13,325 nt of DNA, taken from positions 1 to 13,325 of the forward strand of contig CAMPHP010000019.1 in assembly GCA_946885925.1 (NCBI GenBank), written 5' to 3'. The position numbers were made by a program, and so were the translations under genes. The DNA is from an uncultured Litorilinea sp. (GTDB lineage Bacteria > Chloroflexota > Anaerolineae > Caldilineales > Caldilineaceae). The notes under the pieces were generated by a model. That model worked only from the letters and a program-made list of their open reading frames with translations. It had not been told where the DNA came from and searched no databases. This document shows, in pieces, positions 1 to 6,062 of the stretch (its first letter is position 1; the number at the start of each line of letters is the position of its first letter).

Positions 1-230
1 ACCCAGAAGGAATCGCGGTACAGCTTCTCCCAATGATCTTCGATGCGCGTGGGGTCTTTGCCTATCAATTAGCGCCCCACGGCATGAATACCAGCCTCAA
101 TCATCTTGGAGCGGCGCTTCAAGACTGTCTCGCCTAGCCCTGTGATCCCTTCGTCAGTCTCAATCAGCACAAAGATGCAGTTCTTTGCGCCCAACGCCAC
201 AAGTTTTGTCCGCAGCCCGGTAATCTTCAT
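1..230 (-). pseudogene. Enolase-superfamily (mandelate racemase/muconate lactonizing type) dehydratase, N-terminal part, interrupted by an in-frame stop
   Basis: The reading frame starts at ATG 230-228 and encodes a recognisable MR/MLE N-terminal capping domain: MKITGLRTKLV, then IETDEGITGLGE at about residues 23-34. Codon 54 is TAA (bases 71-69). The same frame continues beyond it with LIGKDPTRIEDHWEKLYR, a stretch typical of the galactonate/mandelate dehydratase branch. Homology therefore runs across the stop, and no frame change is needed. In relatives the residue before LIGKDP is often Tyr (TAT/TAC), so one base change would explain the stop. The gene leaves the window on the left, so the catalytic barrel with its metal ligands is not visible. 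The start overlaps the stop of the DHDPS-family gene as ATGA and has AGGGG about 9 bases upstream, so it is the next gene of the operon. Intact relatives dehydrate sugar acids (aldonates) to 2-keto-3-deoxy acids. It may be a true pseudogene or a sequence error. Confidence 0.72.
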
Positions 231-1138
231 GCCAACATCCCCTGGCGCTGCATCAATTCTTTGAGCGCTGCCCGCTGTGCTTCGGTGAGTGGATTAAAGG
301 GCGGGCGCGAGTAGGTGGCAGGATGGCCTAGCATTTCCAACCCGGCGCGGTAGATTGCCAGATCGTTAATCGGCCCTAATACCTGGTGTGTGTAGAGATG
401 CTTGAAGGGCAGCAGCCACGTCCATATTTCACGCGCCCGCGCCACATCACTCGCCTTGCATGCCTCATAGAGTTCCACACATTCGCGCGTGAACATATTG
501 AGGAAGCCACTCACCCAGCCATGCGCCCCTGCCATAAAGGCTTCCATCGGCGCATTGAATGAGCCGTAGAAAATCCGTAATTTGTCTTCGCAGAAGTAAC
601 GCAAGTCCTGTATGGGAATAACGCTCTCAAAGGTAGACTTTACACTTTGAATCACCCCTTCTTCGGCCAAGCGCGCCACCTCGCGTGAGGTAAACTCCAC
701 GCACCCGGCATAGGTGGGGTTGTTATAGAGCATAATGGGCAGGTTGGTGGCGCGGCGCACTGTATGAAAGTGTTCGATGATGGCGGGTTTAGGTGGTTTT
801 TGATAGTAGGGCTGGATGATGATCGCGCCATCTGCGCCCATCTTTTCTGCCGCTTGCGTTAGTTCAATCGTGATCTGGGTGCTGAAATGTCCTGTTCCGG
901 CGTAGACAGGCACACGCTTTGCCACAGCTTCGATGATGATTTGCAGCACGCGCAGCCGTTCGGACTCGGTCATGGCGATGAATTCGCCCGACGTGCCAGT
1001 GGCGACAATGCCATGCGCGCCGCTTCGGATCAGAAAGTCTACATGGCGCGCCGTGTTTTCGTCGTCAATTGCGCCATCTTTGGTAAAGGCGGTCATGGTG
1101 GCGGGAAATATCCCGCTGATCATCGGTAACTCACTCAT
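227..1138 (-). CDS. Dihydrodipicolinate synthase/N-acetylneuraminate lyase family protein (class I lyase or aldolase)
   Basis: A 303-residue (beta/alpha)8-barrel protein of the DHDPS/NAL family, normal in length. Visible family features are GTSGEF at 48-53 (the GTTGE pyruvate-binding loop), PYYQKP at 110-115, the active-site Tyr138 in YNNP, and Schiff-base Lys167 in SVKSTFES. These imply a lyase or aldolase mechanism through a Schiff base with pyruvate or a 2-keto acid. The Arg five residues after the catalytic Tyr in true DapA, which binds the carboxylate of aspartate semialdehyde, is Tyr143 here, so lysine biosynthesis is unlikely. The frame is open further upstream to 1315, but that part overlaps the oxidoreductase gene; ATG 1138 was chosen because AAAGGA lies 6 bases upstream and family homology begins just after it. 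The stop overlaps the start of the dehydratase gene by 4 bases. A dehydratase next to a DHDPS-family enzyme recalls sugar-acid catabolism (2-keto-3-deoxy acid cleavage), which is an inference. Confidence 0.9.
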   Translation of the reverse strand: MSELPMISGIFPATMTAFTKDGAIDDENTARHVDFLIRSGAHGIVATGTSGEFIAMTESERLRVLQIIIEAVAKRVPVYAGTGHFSTQITIELTQAAEKMGADGAIIIQPYYQKPPKPAIIEHFHTVRRATNLPIMLYNNPTYAGCVEFTSREVARLAEEGVIQSVKSTFESVIPIQDLRYFCEDKLRIFYGSFNAPMEAFMAGAHGWVSGFLNMFTRECVELYEACKASDVARAREIWTWLLPFKHLYTHQVLGPINDLAIYRAGLEMLGHPATYSRPPFNPLTEAQRAALKELMQRQGMLA

Positions 1139-1144
1139 GCGGAT

Positions 1145-1150
1145 TCCTTT
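1145..1150 (-). promoter_or_regulatory. Shine-Dalgarno site fixing the start of the DHDPS-family gene
   Basis: The minus strand reads AAAGGA, 6 bases before ATG 1138. It supports the 303-residue protein over longer forms starting inside the upstream gene. Confidence 0.7.
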
Positions 1151-1175
1151 GGTTTTGTCTCGTTTTGGCTTGATT

Positions 1176-2153
1176 TTATGTCGCGTGTTCAAGTTGGGCG
1201 GCGAGATCGTGAATGCGTTGTAATTGCGCCATGCTGGACAAGACTTCCCTTCCGGAGACAGGTACGGGTGCTTCGCTACGCAGCGCAGCCACAACCGCGG
1301 CGGCATAGCGTCCATAGGCGCGCTCTTGCACCATCAAGGCATCTTCCGGCCCAACGAGCGTTTCCTCTTGGCGCTTGAGGGTCGCATAGCCCTGAAGTTC
1401 TAAGACAGCCTCCTCGCCCAAGATTAAGGTGTCCATATAGTTTTGGCGAGCGTTATAGGACATGCTCAATGTCACTAGTACCCCGGAAGGCGTGATGAAG
1501 TTGGCGCTGAGATCAGTTTCGTTGCCCACCACAGGGTCACGACCAATGATTGCACCCACACACTCGATCGGTTCACCCAACAGCCACATGTAGAGATCAA
1601 TCGGATGGGCGGCATGGTGCCAGGCAACGGTGTCTACCCAAGAGCGCTTGCGATTCATCATATGGCCGATGTTGCGTTGCAGCCATAAGCGCCGGTAGAT
1701 AAGCTGGTAAATGCGCCCCAGGGAGCCACTGTCAATCAGCTGTTTAGCTTCGATGTTAATGTCCAGATAGCGCGAGATATAGGGCACTGATAAGAGCAAG
1801 CCGTGTGCTTCCGCGCTCTCAACAAGCGTCTGCGCTTCGCTGTAGCTCAAGGTCATTGGCACTTCCACAATCACATGCTTGCCCGCCTGGAGTGCTTGAT
1901 AGGCCTGGCTAAAGTGCAGATCATGGGGCGTGGCAATGATCACCGTGTCGATTTGGTCATCTGCTAACGCCTCGGTTAAGTCTATCGTGTGGTGAGGAAT
2001 GGCATGGGTTTGGGCAAAGGCAGCACTAGGTTCCGGCAGTCGCCCGACCACCCAGCGGAATGCCACATCGGGTTCGGCGGTAAAGGCCGCGCGCAGCAGG
2101 GTCGCCGCCTGCCCATAACCGACCACGGCAAAGTTCAATGGCCGCGCACTCAT
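1176..2153 (-). CDS. Gfo/Idh/MocA family NAD(P)-dependent oxidoreductase with EVP in place of the EKP motif
   Basis: A 325-residue protein with an N-terminal Rossmann fold (VVGYGQAA at 10-17, the GxGxxA dinucleotide motif; VIIATPHDLH at 71-80) and a C-terminal alpha/beta substrate domain. The second strand signature HHAAHPIDLYMW (179-190) gives the usual H-x-x-D-x-x-x-W pattern with His183 and Asp186. The motif that is normally EKP reads EVP at 97-99 (GKHVIVEVPM), so the lysine that normally contacts substrate and nicotinamide is missing. From memory, EVP/EIP together with RSW-D and WHHAAH also occurs in LigC/PmdC, which oxidise 4-carboxy-2-hydroxymuconate semialdehyde; the resemblance suggests this branch but does not prove the substrate. 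The start overlaps the RutB-like gene's stop as ATGA; no strong Shine-Dalgarno site is seen, so translational coupling is likely. A 37-base gap separates it from the DHDPS-family gene. Confidence 0.88.
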   Translation of the reverse strand: MSARPLNFAVVGYGQAATLLRAAFTAEPDVAFRWVVGRLPEPSAAFAQTHAIPHHTIDLTEALADDQIDTVIIATPHDLHFSQAYQALQAGKHVIVEVPMTLSYSEAQTLVESAEAHGLLLSVPYISRYLDINIEAKQLIDSGSLGRIYQLIYRRLWLQRNIGHMMNRKRSWVDTVAWHHAAHPIDLYMWLLGEPIECVGAIIGRDPVVGNETDLSANFITPSGVLVTLSMSYNARQNYMDTLILGEEAVLELQGYATLKRQEETLVGPEDALMVQERAYGRYAAAVVAALRSEAPVPVSGREVLSSMAQLQRIHDLAAQLEHAT

Positions 2154-2914
2154 GCCGTCACAGCCTTTGTCTGCTCACAGGCAGCGATCCATTCCTCGGC
2201 AGTCGAGGTGTAGCCCACGGTGGTTTCAATAAAGCGCAGCGCCATGAAGTTGGCCCAGCCCCCTTCGCGCGTCTCCTCATACTCACTGGTGGCGATACAA
2301 TCGCGCAGGACAATGACCTTATAGCTGCGATACATGGCATCGGTGACAGTTGTGCCGAGACAGATGCGGCTGTCAAAGCCCACTGCGACCAGATTGCGTG
2401 CGCCGAGCGAATGTAGCAGGGAATCTAAGTGGGTCTCGAAGAAACCGGAGTAGAACTGCTTCTTGATCAGATAGTCTCCCGGTTCGGGTGCAATCACATC
2501 GGAGAAGGCCAGAATATCATTGGGTTCCTGCCATGTCTCCAAGACATCCACGTTGAGCGTACGCATGGACATATTGCGCCATTCGTGATGTTCGTTGAGT
2601 GCGGGCGAGAGATAGTTGGTCAGATAAACAATGGGCAAGCCCAGCCGTTTGGCGGCTTCCTTGGCAGGCTTGATGTGATTCACCACAATGTCGCGGTGTT
2701 CTTCAACAGCCTTTGAGTAAAATTCGGGTGCATCCCCCAGATCATGGTCGGGGTCAAAGCCCTTGCCATAGACATCTACAATCAAGAAGACGGTATTGTC
2801 CAGGCCGAGTTCAAGACTATCGGTCGTATAGCCCAACGGTTTGCCCGCTGGATAGTCGCGATAGTAACGACCCTGAAGATGGATATTCGGTTTGCTCATC
2901 TCTGTGTCGCTCAT
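2150..2914 (-). CDS. RutB-like cysteine hydrolase (isochorismatase superfamily amidase)
   Basis: A 254-residue isochorismatase-fold hydrolase. The catalytic triad is visible: Asp47 in LIVDVYGKG, Lys152 in IKKQFYSGFF, and nucleophile Cys185 in GFDSRICLGTT. The blocks PGDYLIKKQFYSGFFETHLD and FIETTVGY near 229 resemble ureidoacrylate amidohydrolase RutB, which cleaves a ureido C-N bond in uracil degradation. Here there are no other rut genes, so a different amide, carbamoyl or ureido substrate is more likely. It is somewhat longer than many family members because of an N-terminal extension of about 40 residues rich in Tyr and Gly. ATG 2914 is chosen because GAGAGGAC sits about 8 bases upstream; a second ATG at 2899 lies after an exact 15-bp duplication (see repeat) and has no such site. 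The stop overlaps the oxidoreductase start by 4 bases. A soluble cytosolic enzyme is expected, as no signal peptide is seen. Confidence 0.9.
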   Translation of the reverse strand: MSDTEMSKPNIHLQGRYYRDYPAGKPLGYTTDSLELGLDNTVFLIVDVYGKGFDPDHDLGDAPEFYSKAVEEHRDIVVNHIKPAKEAAKRLGLPIVYLTNYLSPALNEHHEWRNMSMRTLNVDVLETWQEPNDILAFSDVIAPEPGDYLIKKQFYSGFFETHLDSLLHSLGARNLVAVGFDSRICLGTTVTDAMYRSYKVIVLRDCIATSEYEETREGGWANFMALRFIETTVGYTSTAEEWIAACEQTKAVTA

Positions 2915-2923
2915 CTCTGTGTC
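2894..2923 (-). repeat. Exact 15-bp tandem duplication covering the start codon of the RutB-like gene
   Basis: GCTCATCTCTGTGTC (plus strand) occurs twice head to tail, at 2894-2908 and 2909-2923. On the coding strand each copy contains ATGAGC, so the duplication is in frame, adds five codons (MSDTE) and gives two possible start codons, 2914 and 2899. The Shine-Dalgarno site lies just upstream of the first copy (2922-2928) and serves only the outer ATG. Confidence 0.9.
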
Positions 2924-2949
2924 CTCTCATACTAATTTATCGTAACCAC

Positions 2950-2978
2950 CTTCCTCGAACCTCCGAGCTTCCAGGAAG
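2950..2978 (-). other. Intergenic hairpin between the aminotransferase and RutB-like genes
   Basis: Within the largest gap of the window (2915-3018, 104 bases) the coding strand can fold CTTCCT-G-GAA, a 9-base loop, then TTC-G-AGGAAG: nine base pairs around one G/G mismatch. No T run follows on the coding strand, so it is not a standard intrinsic terminator. It may protect or process the mRNA. It shares TTCGAGGAAG with the hairpin upstream of the amidohydrolase at 5156-5980. The rest of the gap holds the Shine-Dalgarno site at 2922-2928 and an imperfect direct repeat (CCAGTGTCAAC at 2989-2999, CTAGTGACAAC at 3008-3018, 9 of 11 identical); no convincing promoter was found. Confidence 0.5.
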
Positions 2979-3018
2979 ATTTTCTCCACCAGTGTCAACT
3001 GTTTTGTCTAGTGACAAC

Positions 3019-4332
3019 TCATAAGCGCCGGAAGCCCGGTGCTTCCGCAAAAGGAGCCACCTCTTCCAGCGTACCCGCGGCCAATCGCTCGACGAGTTCG
3101 CTAAAGACCTCGCCACACGCGGCCACTGCCAAGTCCACATCGTCGTCCGTGTGAGCATAGGAGGGCAAGAGCAGCGAATGTCGCCGCCAGATCACGCCGC
3201 GCTGCGCCATTTGAGCCATGATATAGAACCAAACACGCTGTTGTTCATTGGCGGAGAGGGTACGCCCGCTGAATTCGCCTGTGCAGAAAAAGGCGGGCAT
3301 CGGCGCAAGACCACCCATGCCAAAAGGCGCGCCTGTCTCGGCAATGACCTCACGCACCCCATCGGTGATGGCTTGACCAATGCGCCATATATGCCCGCAA
3401 ATATCATGCTGCTGGTAGATGGTGAGCGCAGCCTTGGCCGCGGCCAATGACAATGACTCATCGCCATAGGTGAGGGTGATCAGGAGATCCGCTGCCACAC
3501 GCATGACATCGCGCCTCCCTGTCACCGCGGCCAGGGGCATCCCATTGGCAATGCCTTTGGCAAAGACCGCCATGTCAGGCGTCACCCCAAAGTGCTCTTG
3601 CGCGCCACCAGTCGCCACGCGGAAGCCAGTCACAATCTCGTCAAAGATGAGCAGCGCACCGTGGCGGTGAGCCAATTCTTTAACACCTGCCAGGAAGCCT
3701 TCTGCGGGTGGCTGGCCCGAAAGCGGGTCGATAATAACGGCAGCGACTTGGTTGGGATGGGCATTTAATACCTCTTCCAGCGACGCCAGGTCGTTGTACT
3801 GAAACTGCTTCATCACTGAGGCCAGCGCACCCGGTACGCCACGCGGGTTTTGGTTGATGGCAAATTGGTCGTGCCAGCCGCGATAGCCACAACTCACCAC
3901 CATCTCGCGCCCGGTGGCTCCGCGTGCAATGCGTAGTGCTGCCGAGTTTGCTTCGGCCCCACCCTTGAAAAAGCGCACCATCTCGGCACAAGGAACCAGC
4001 GCAGTCAGGAGTTCGGCAACCTCCACCTCTAGCGCAGTCAGGCGCGAGAAGATGATGCCCCGCTGCAACTGCGCCATAATTGCCCGGTCAACCTCCGGAT
4101 GACAGTAGCCCAGCGTGGCTGGCCCACAGGCCATGACAAAATCCACATATTCGTTGCCATCAATATCCCACACATGGCTGCCTTGCCCATGGTCAATATA
4201 GGTGGGAAAACTGCCCAGCGCAAAGGACTCAGGACGCTTGCTAATCGTCTGGGTGACGCCTGGGATAACGGCGCGCGCCCGTTGCTCTAGCGCATTGCTT
4301 TGCTCAAAGCGCCGCGGAGATTGTGGCTTCAT
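3019..4332 (-). CDS. Class III PLP-dependent aminotransferase, glutamate-1-semialdehyde aminomutase-like
   Basis: A 437-residue fold-type I PLP enzyme. Family features in order are GSHVWDIDGNEYVDF at 51-65, RFFKGGAEANSAALRIARGATGR at 120-142 in two overlapping blocks, the PLP-ring Asp231 in IFDEIVTGFR, and the Schiff-base Lys259 in FAKGIANGMPLAAVTG. The layout is closest to HemL-type proteins, but in a catabolic operon with no tetrapyrrole genes it is more likely an amino-group transferase or mutase for the imported compound. The phosphate-binding block usually written SGTEA reads GGAEA here (124-128), so Ser and Thr are both replaced, suggesting a divergent cofactor or substrate site. ATG 4332 overlaps the stop of the metal-less amidohydrolase as ATGA, and AAAGGAGC lies about 9 bases upstream, so the start is well supported. 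The C-terminal tail of about 25 residues is rich in Glu and Ala. Confidence 0.9.
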   Translation of the reverse strand: MKPQSPRRFEQSNALEQRARAVIPGVTQTISKRPESFALGSFPTYIDHGQGSHVWDIDGNEYVDFVMACGPATLGYCHPEVDRAIMAQLQRGIIFSRLTALEVEVAELLTALVPCAEMVRFFKGGAEANSAALRIARGATGREMVVSCGYRGWHDQFAINQNPRGVPGALASVMKQFQYNDLASLEEVLNAHPNQVAAVIIDPLSGQPPAEGFLAGVKELAHRHGALLIFDEIVTGFRVATGGAQEHFGVTPDMAVFAKGIANGMPLAAVTGRRDVMRVAADLLITLTYGDESLSLAAAKAALTIYQQHDICGHIWRIGQAITDGVREVIAETGAPFGMGGLAPMPAFFCTGEFSGRTLSANEQQRVWFYIMAQMAQRGVIWRRHSLLLPSYAHTDDDVDLAVAACGEVFSELVERLAAGTLEEVAPFAEAPGFRRL

Positions 4333-5159
4333 GGCAAACTTGCTCCTTTTGTGCCTTGTGTGTGAACTACTTGTCTCTCGCCCAGTTGCGCCAGCACGGA
4401 CGACCCTTGCCAGTTCTTCTCTAAAATGGCTTGAACGGCAGCAGCGGAAAGATTCGCATACGCCAATACCATTCGTGCTGCTTCCGGGTAAAGAAAGGGG
4501 AGCTGGCTGCCAAAGAGCAGCCGGTCACTGCCAAAGTTTGTGACCAAGGTGTGCAGCCCATCAAAGGGCACATCCATTGCATTGATGTCTAGGTAAAGAT
4601 TCTCCAGCGGCACGCCGCTTTGCAGCAAAGTTTGGGCGCTGTCCACCCTCAAGTTATTGAGCACGACGGTAGTTTGTGGTGCTGCCTTGATCAACGCTTC
4701 AATTTCTGCCAGCGACACGGGAGGAACTCGCATGGCTGGATGCTGGAAACGTTCTTCATCTACATAAAGGGCAATAAAGAGGGGCAATTGGGCTTCTGCC
4801 AGCGCATGTGCACACTCGATGACTGCCGGGTCATTTAGTGAATAGCCACCGTAATTGGGATGGAGCCGGAAGCCTGCAAAGTGCCACTGCTCAATCCCTT
4901 CTTGGAGATCCCTGCGCCAGGTGGGCAGCGTTGGGTCGAGCATTCCCACAGGCCACAAGCGATCTCGCTCTCCTTCCAACAATCGCGCTAACTGCTCGTT
5001 GGCGTTCTGCGTGTCAAAGCGAAACATGCCCCCTGTCAGTGATACACAGGCAGCATCAATGCCTGCTCGATCCATCACATGCAACAGTCCATCCGCCGTG
5101 GCATGGGGCAGGGCATAGGTGGGCCATTCTCCGAGATAGGCACAGAAATCAACGATCAT
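4329..5159 (-). CDS. Metal-less amidohydrolase-superfamily protein (COG2159 fold, active-site ligands replaced)
   Basis: A 276-residue TIM-barrel protein of the amidohydrolase 2 type by overall layout: MIVDFCAYLGEWP at the N-terminus, FRLHPNYGGYSLND at 97-110, and RLLFGSQLPFLYPEAA at 213-228. The residues that bind metal in the family are replaced. HxH of strand 1 is Cys6-Ala7-Tyr8, the strand 5 His is Ala130, the strand 6 His is Asn169, and the catalytic Asp of GSD is Gln219. His100 in HPNYGGY is kept. From memory, a widespread but poorly characterised subgroup lacks HxH and keeps a LHPNYxGY block and FGSxxPFxYPE, so the loss seems a lineage trait and not random decay; the frame is intact. 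It lies directly after the intact amidohydrolase with an ATGA overlap and a strong GGGGAGGG site 6 bases before the start. A regulatory or structural partner role, or metal-independent chemistry, are inferences. Confidence 0.85.
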   Translation of the reverse strand: MIVDFCAYLGEWPTYALPHATADGLLHVMDRAGIDAACVSLTGGMFRFDTQNANEQLARLLEGERDRLWPVGMLDPTLPTWRRDLQEGIEQWHFAGFRLHPNYGGYSLNDPAVIECAHALAEAQLPLFIALYVDEERFQHPAMRVPPVSLAEIEALIKAAPQTTVVLNNLRVDSAQTLLQSGVPLENLYLDINAMDVPFDGLHTLVTNFGSDRLLFGSQLPFLYPEAARMVLAYANLSAAAVQAILEKNWQGSSVLAQLGERQVVHTQGTKGASLP

Positions 5160-5980
5160 GGGCGACCCTCCCCAAAAAAGAGCGCAGCACTGTTCTCATA
5201 GAGAATGCGCCGCTTCACAGCAACGGGGATTTCAGCAGCGACAACCTTTGCCAACTGCCCAGCAAAAGCACGGATAAAGGCATCTGACCCAAACAAAAGA
5301 CGCTCCGCGCCAACTTCTGCCACGGCATGCTCAATACAGCCGTCATAGGCTCGCGCTCCTGAACAGTCGGGAAAGACATTGGGATAGGGAGCAACCACGC
5401 GCACCCCGCGAACCCAATTGCCGCCCAAGTGGGCCATCGCAATCGAGAGGCGCGGGTAACGTTGTGCCAGGTAGGCAATATCCATCGGGTCGAGTTCGCC
5501 GGGCAGGTTGCCGCCTGTCCGCATAAAGGTATGGATGAGGACTGGCACACCGCGATCTTGGGCTAACTCCAAGACGGGGTAAATCGGGTCCATGCGTCCT
5601 GCCTCGTCACGACAGGAGATCCACAGTTTGATGCCCAACACACCGGGCTGCGCCAACCCTTCTTCCAGGATGCCACGCGTCTCCGCCGGATTGGGGTTCA
5701 CAGGATTGACATAAACTAAGCCATGCACAAAACCAGGATGGCGCTCGATCAAGCCGTAGACTTCCTCATTGCCCTTGCGAACCTCCGCCACCGGTGGATA
5801 GGCGGGCATATCGGAATAGCTCAACGAGCAGAGAATCAACCGTTCAATGCCCACCGCGCGGGCTGCATCAAGCATGGGCAGTGTCTTGGTGCGGTCATAG
5901 GGTGGGTGGGCGTGCATGTCAATCACGGGGACCAGATAGTCAGGCGTGTGCCATCCGGTCATCCCATCTGTTGGGTTCAT
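5156..5980 (-). CDS. Amidohydrolase family protein (COG2159 type, intact metal site)
   Basis: A 274-residue TIM-barrel amidohydrolase. The metal and catalytic residues are in place: H23-A-H25 in VIDMHAHPPYD, Lys118 in LGIKLW, His150 in GVPVLIHTFMRTGG, His184 in IAMAHLGGNW, and Asp233 in LLFGSDAF. This is the pattern of single-metal (usually Zn) hydrolases and decarboxylases that includes ACMS decarboxylase, gamma-resorcylate decarboxylase and PDC hydrolase LigI; the substrate cannot be told from sequence. ATG 5980 is used because GAGGAA lies 8 bases upstream; an internal ATG at residue 7 has no comparable site. The stop overlaps the start of the metal-less paralogue, so the two are made together. 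An 82-base gap to the M20 gene upstream holds a possible switching RNA structure. Confidence 0.9.
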   Translation of the reverse strand: MNPTDGMTGWHTPDYLVPVIDMHAHPPYDRTKTLPMLDAARAVGIERLILCSLSYSDMPAYPPVAEVRKGNEEVYGLIERHPGFVHGLVYVNPVNPNPAETRGILEEGLAQPGVLGIKLWISCRDEAGRMDPIYPVLELAQDRGVPVLIHTFMRTGGNLPGELDPMDIAYLAQRYPRLSIAMAHLGGNWVRGVRVVAPYPNVFPDCSGARAYDGCIEHAVAEVGAERLLFGSDAFIRAFAGQLAKVVAAEIPVAVKRRILYENSAALFFGEGRP

Positions 5981-5986
5981 GGGCGT

Positions 5987-6048
5987 TTCCTCAAGTTATC
6001 ATACACCTTTGAGGAAGACGGGAACCCGCTGGGTGGCTTCCTCGAAGG
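5987..6048 (-). promoter_or_regulatory. Candidate translational switch: three mutually exclusive RNA segments before the intact amidohydrolase
   Basis: On the coding strand three segments lie in the 82-base gap after the M20 stop. Segment A (6048-6037) is CCTTCGAGGAAG, segment B (6017-6006) is CTTCCTCAAAGG, and segment C (5994-5987) is TTGAGGAA, which contains the Shine-Dalgarno site GAGG, 8 bases before ATG 5980. A pairs with B over 12 positions with a single A/C mismatch and a 19-base spacer. B pairs perfectly with C over 8 bases with a 14-base loop. B cannot pair with both, so A:B would leave the ribosome site free and B:C would mask it. No known riboswitch or leader family is recognised, and purine-rich sites make part of this match likely by chance. 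Confidence 0.4.
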
Positions 6049-6062
6049 TTTTTACGAAAAAA

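Noticed and set aside
227..1138. Assignment as lysine-biosynthesis DapA
   Set aside because: The carboxylate-binding Arg is replaced by Tyr and the gene lies in a catabolic operon.
887..1223. Plus-strand open frames here and across the window (for example 2429-2716, 6604-7125, 12714-13268)
   Set aside because: All lie opposite well-supported minus-strand genes, show no family motif, and have low-complexity shadow-like translations.
1139..1315. Upstream extension of the DHDPS-family gene to an ATG at 1315
   Set aside because: The added 59 residues resemble no family member and lie mostly within the oxidoreductase gene; the ATG at 1138 has a good ribosome site.
2150..2914. Assignment as RutB of pyrimidine degradation
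   Set aside because: No other rut genes are present, and the long N-terminal part and context differ, so only a RutB-like family call is made.
2993..2998. Coding-strand TTGACA in the gap before the RutB-like gene, as a possible internal promoter
   Set aside because: At 16 to 18 bases downstream there is only CCTGGA-like sequence and no -10 box, so it is not supported.
1176..5980. A protocatechuate 4,5-cleavage (lig/pmd) pathway, from the LigC-like oxidoreductase and a possible PDC hydrolase
   Set aside because: No ring-cleavage dioxygenase, hydratase or aldolase of that route is visible, and the other genes point to nitrogenous substrates; the resemblance is kept only as a family hint.
6006..6053. 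Plus-strand reading of the hairpin as an intrinsic terminator (12-bp stem with one G/U, then TTTTT)
   Set aside because: It has the right form only for plus-strand transcription, and no plus-strand gene exists nearby. An antisense role is possible but unsupported.
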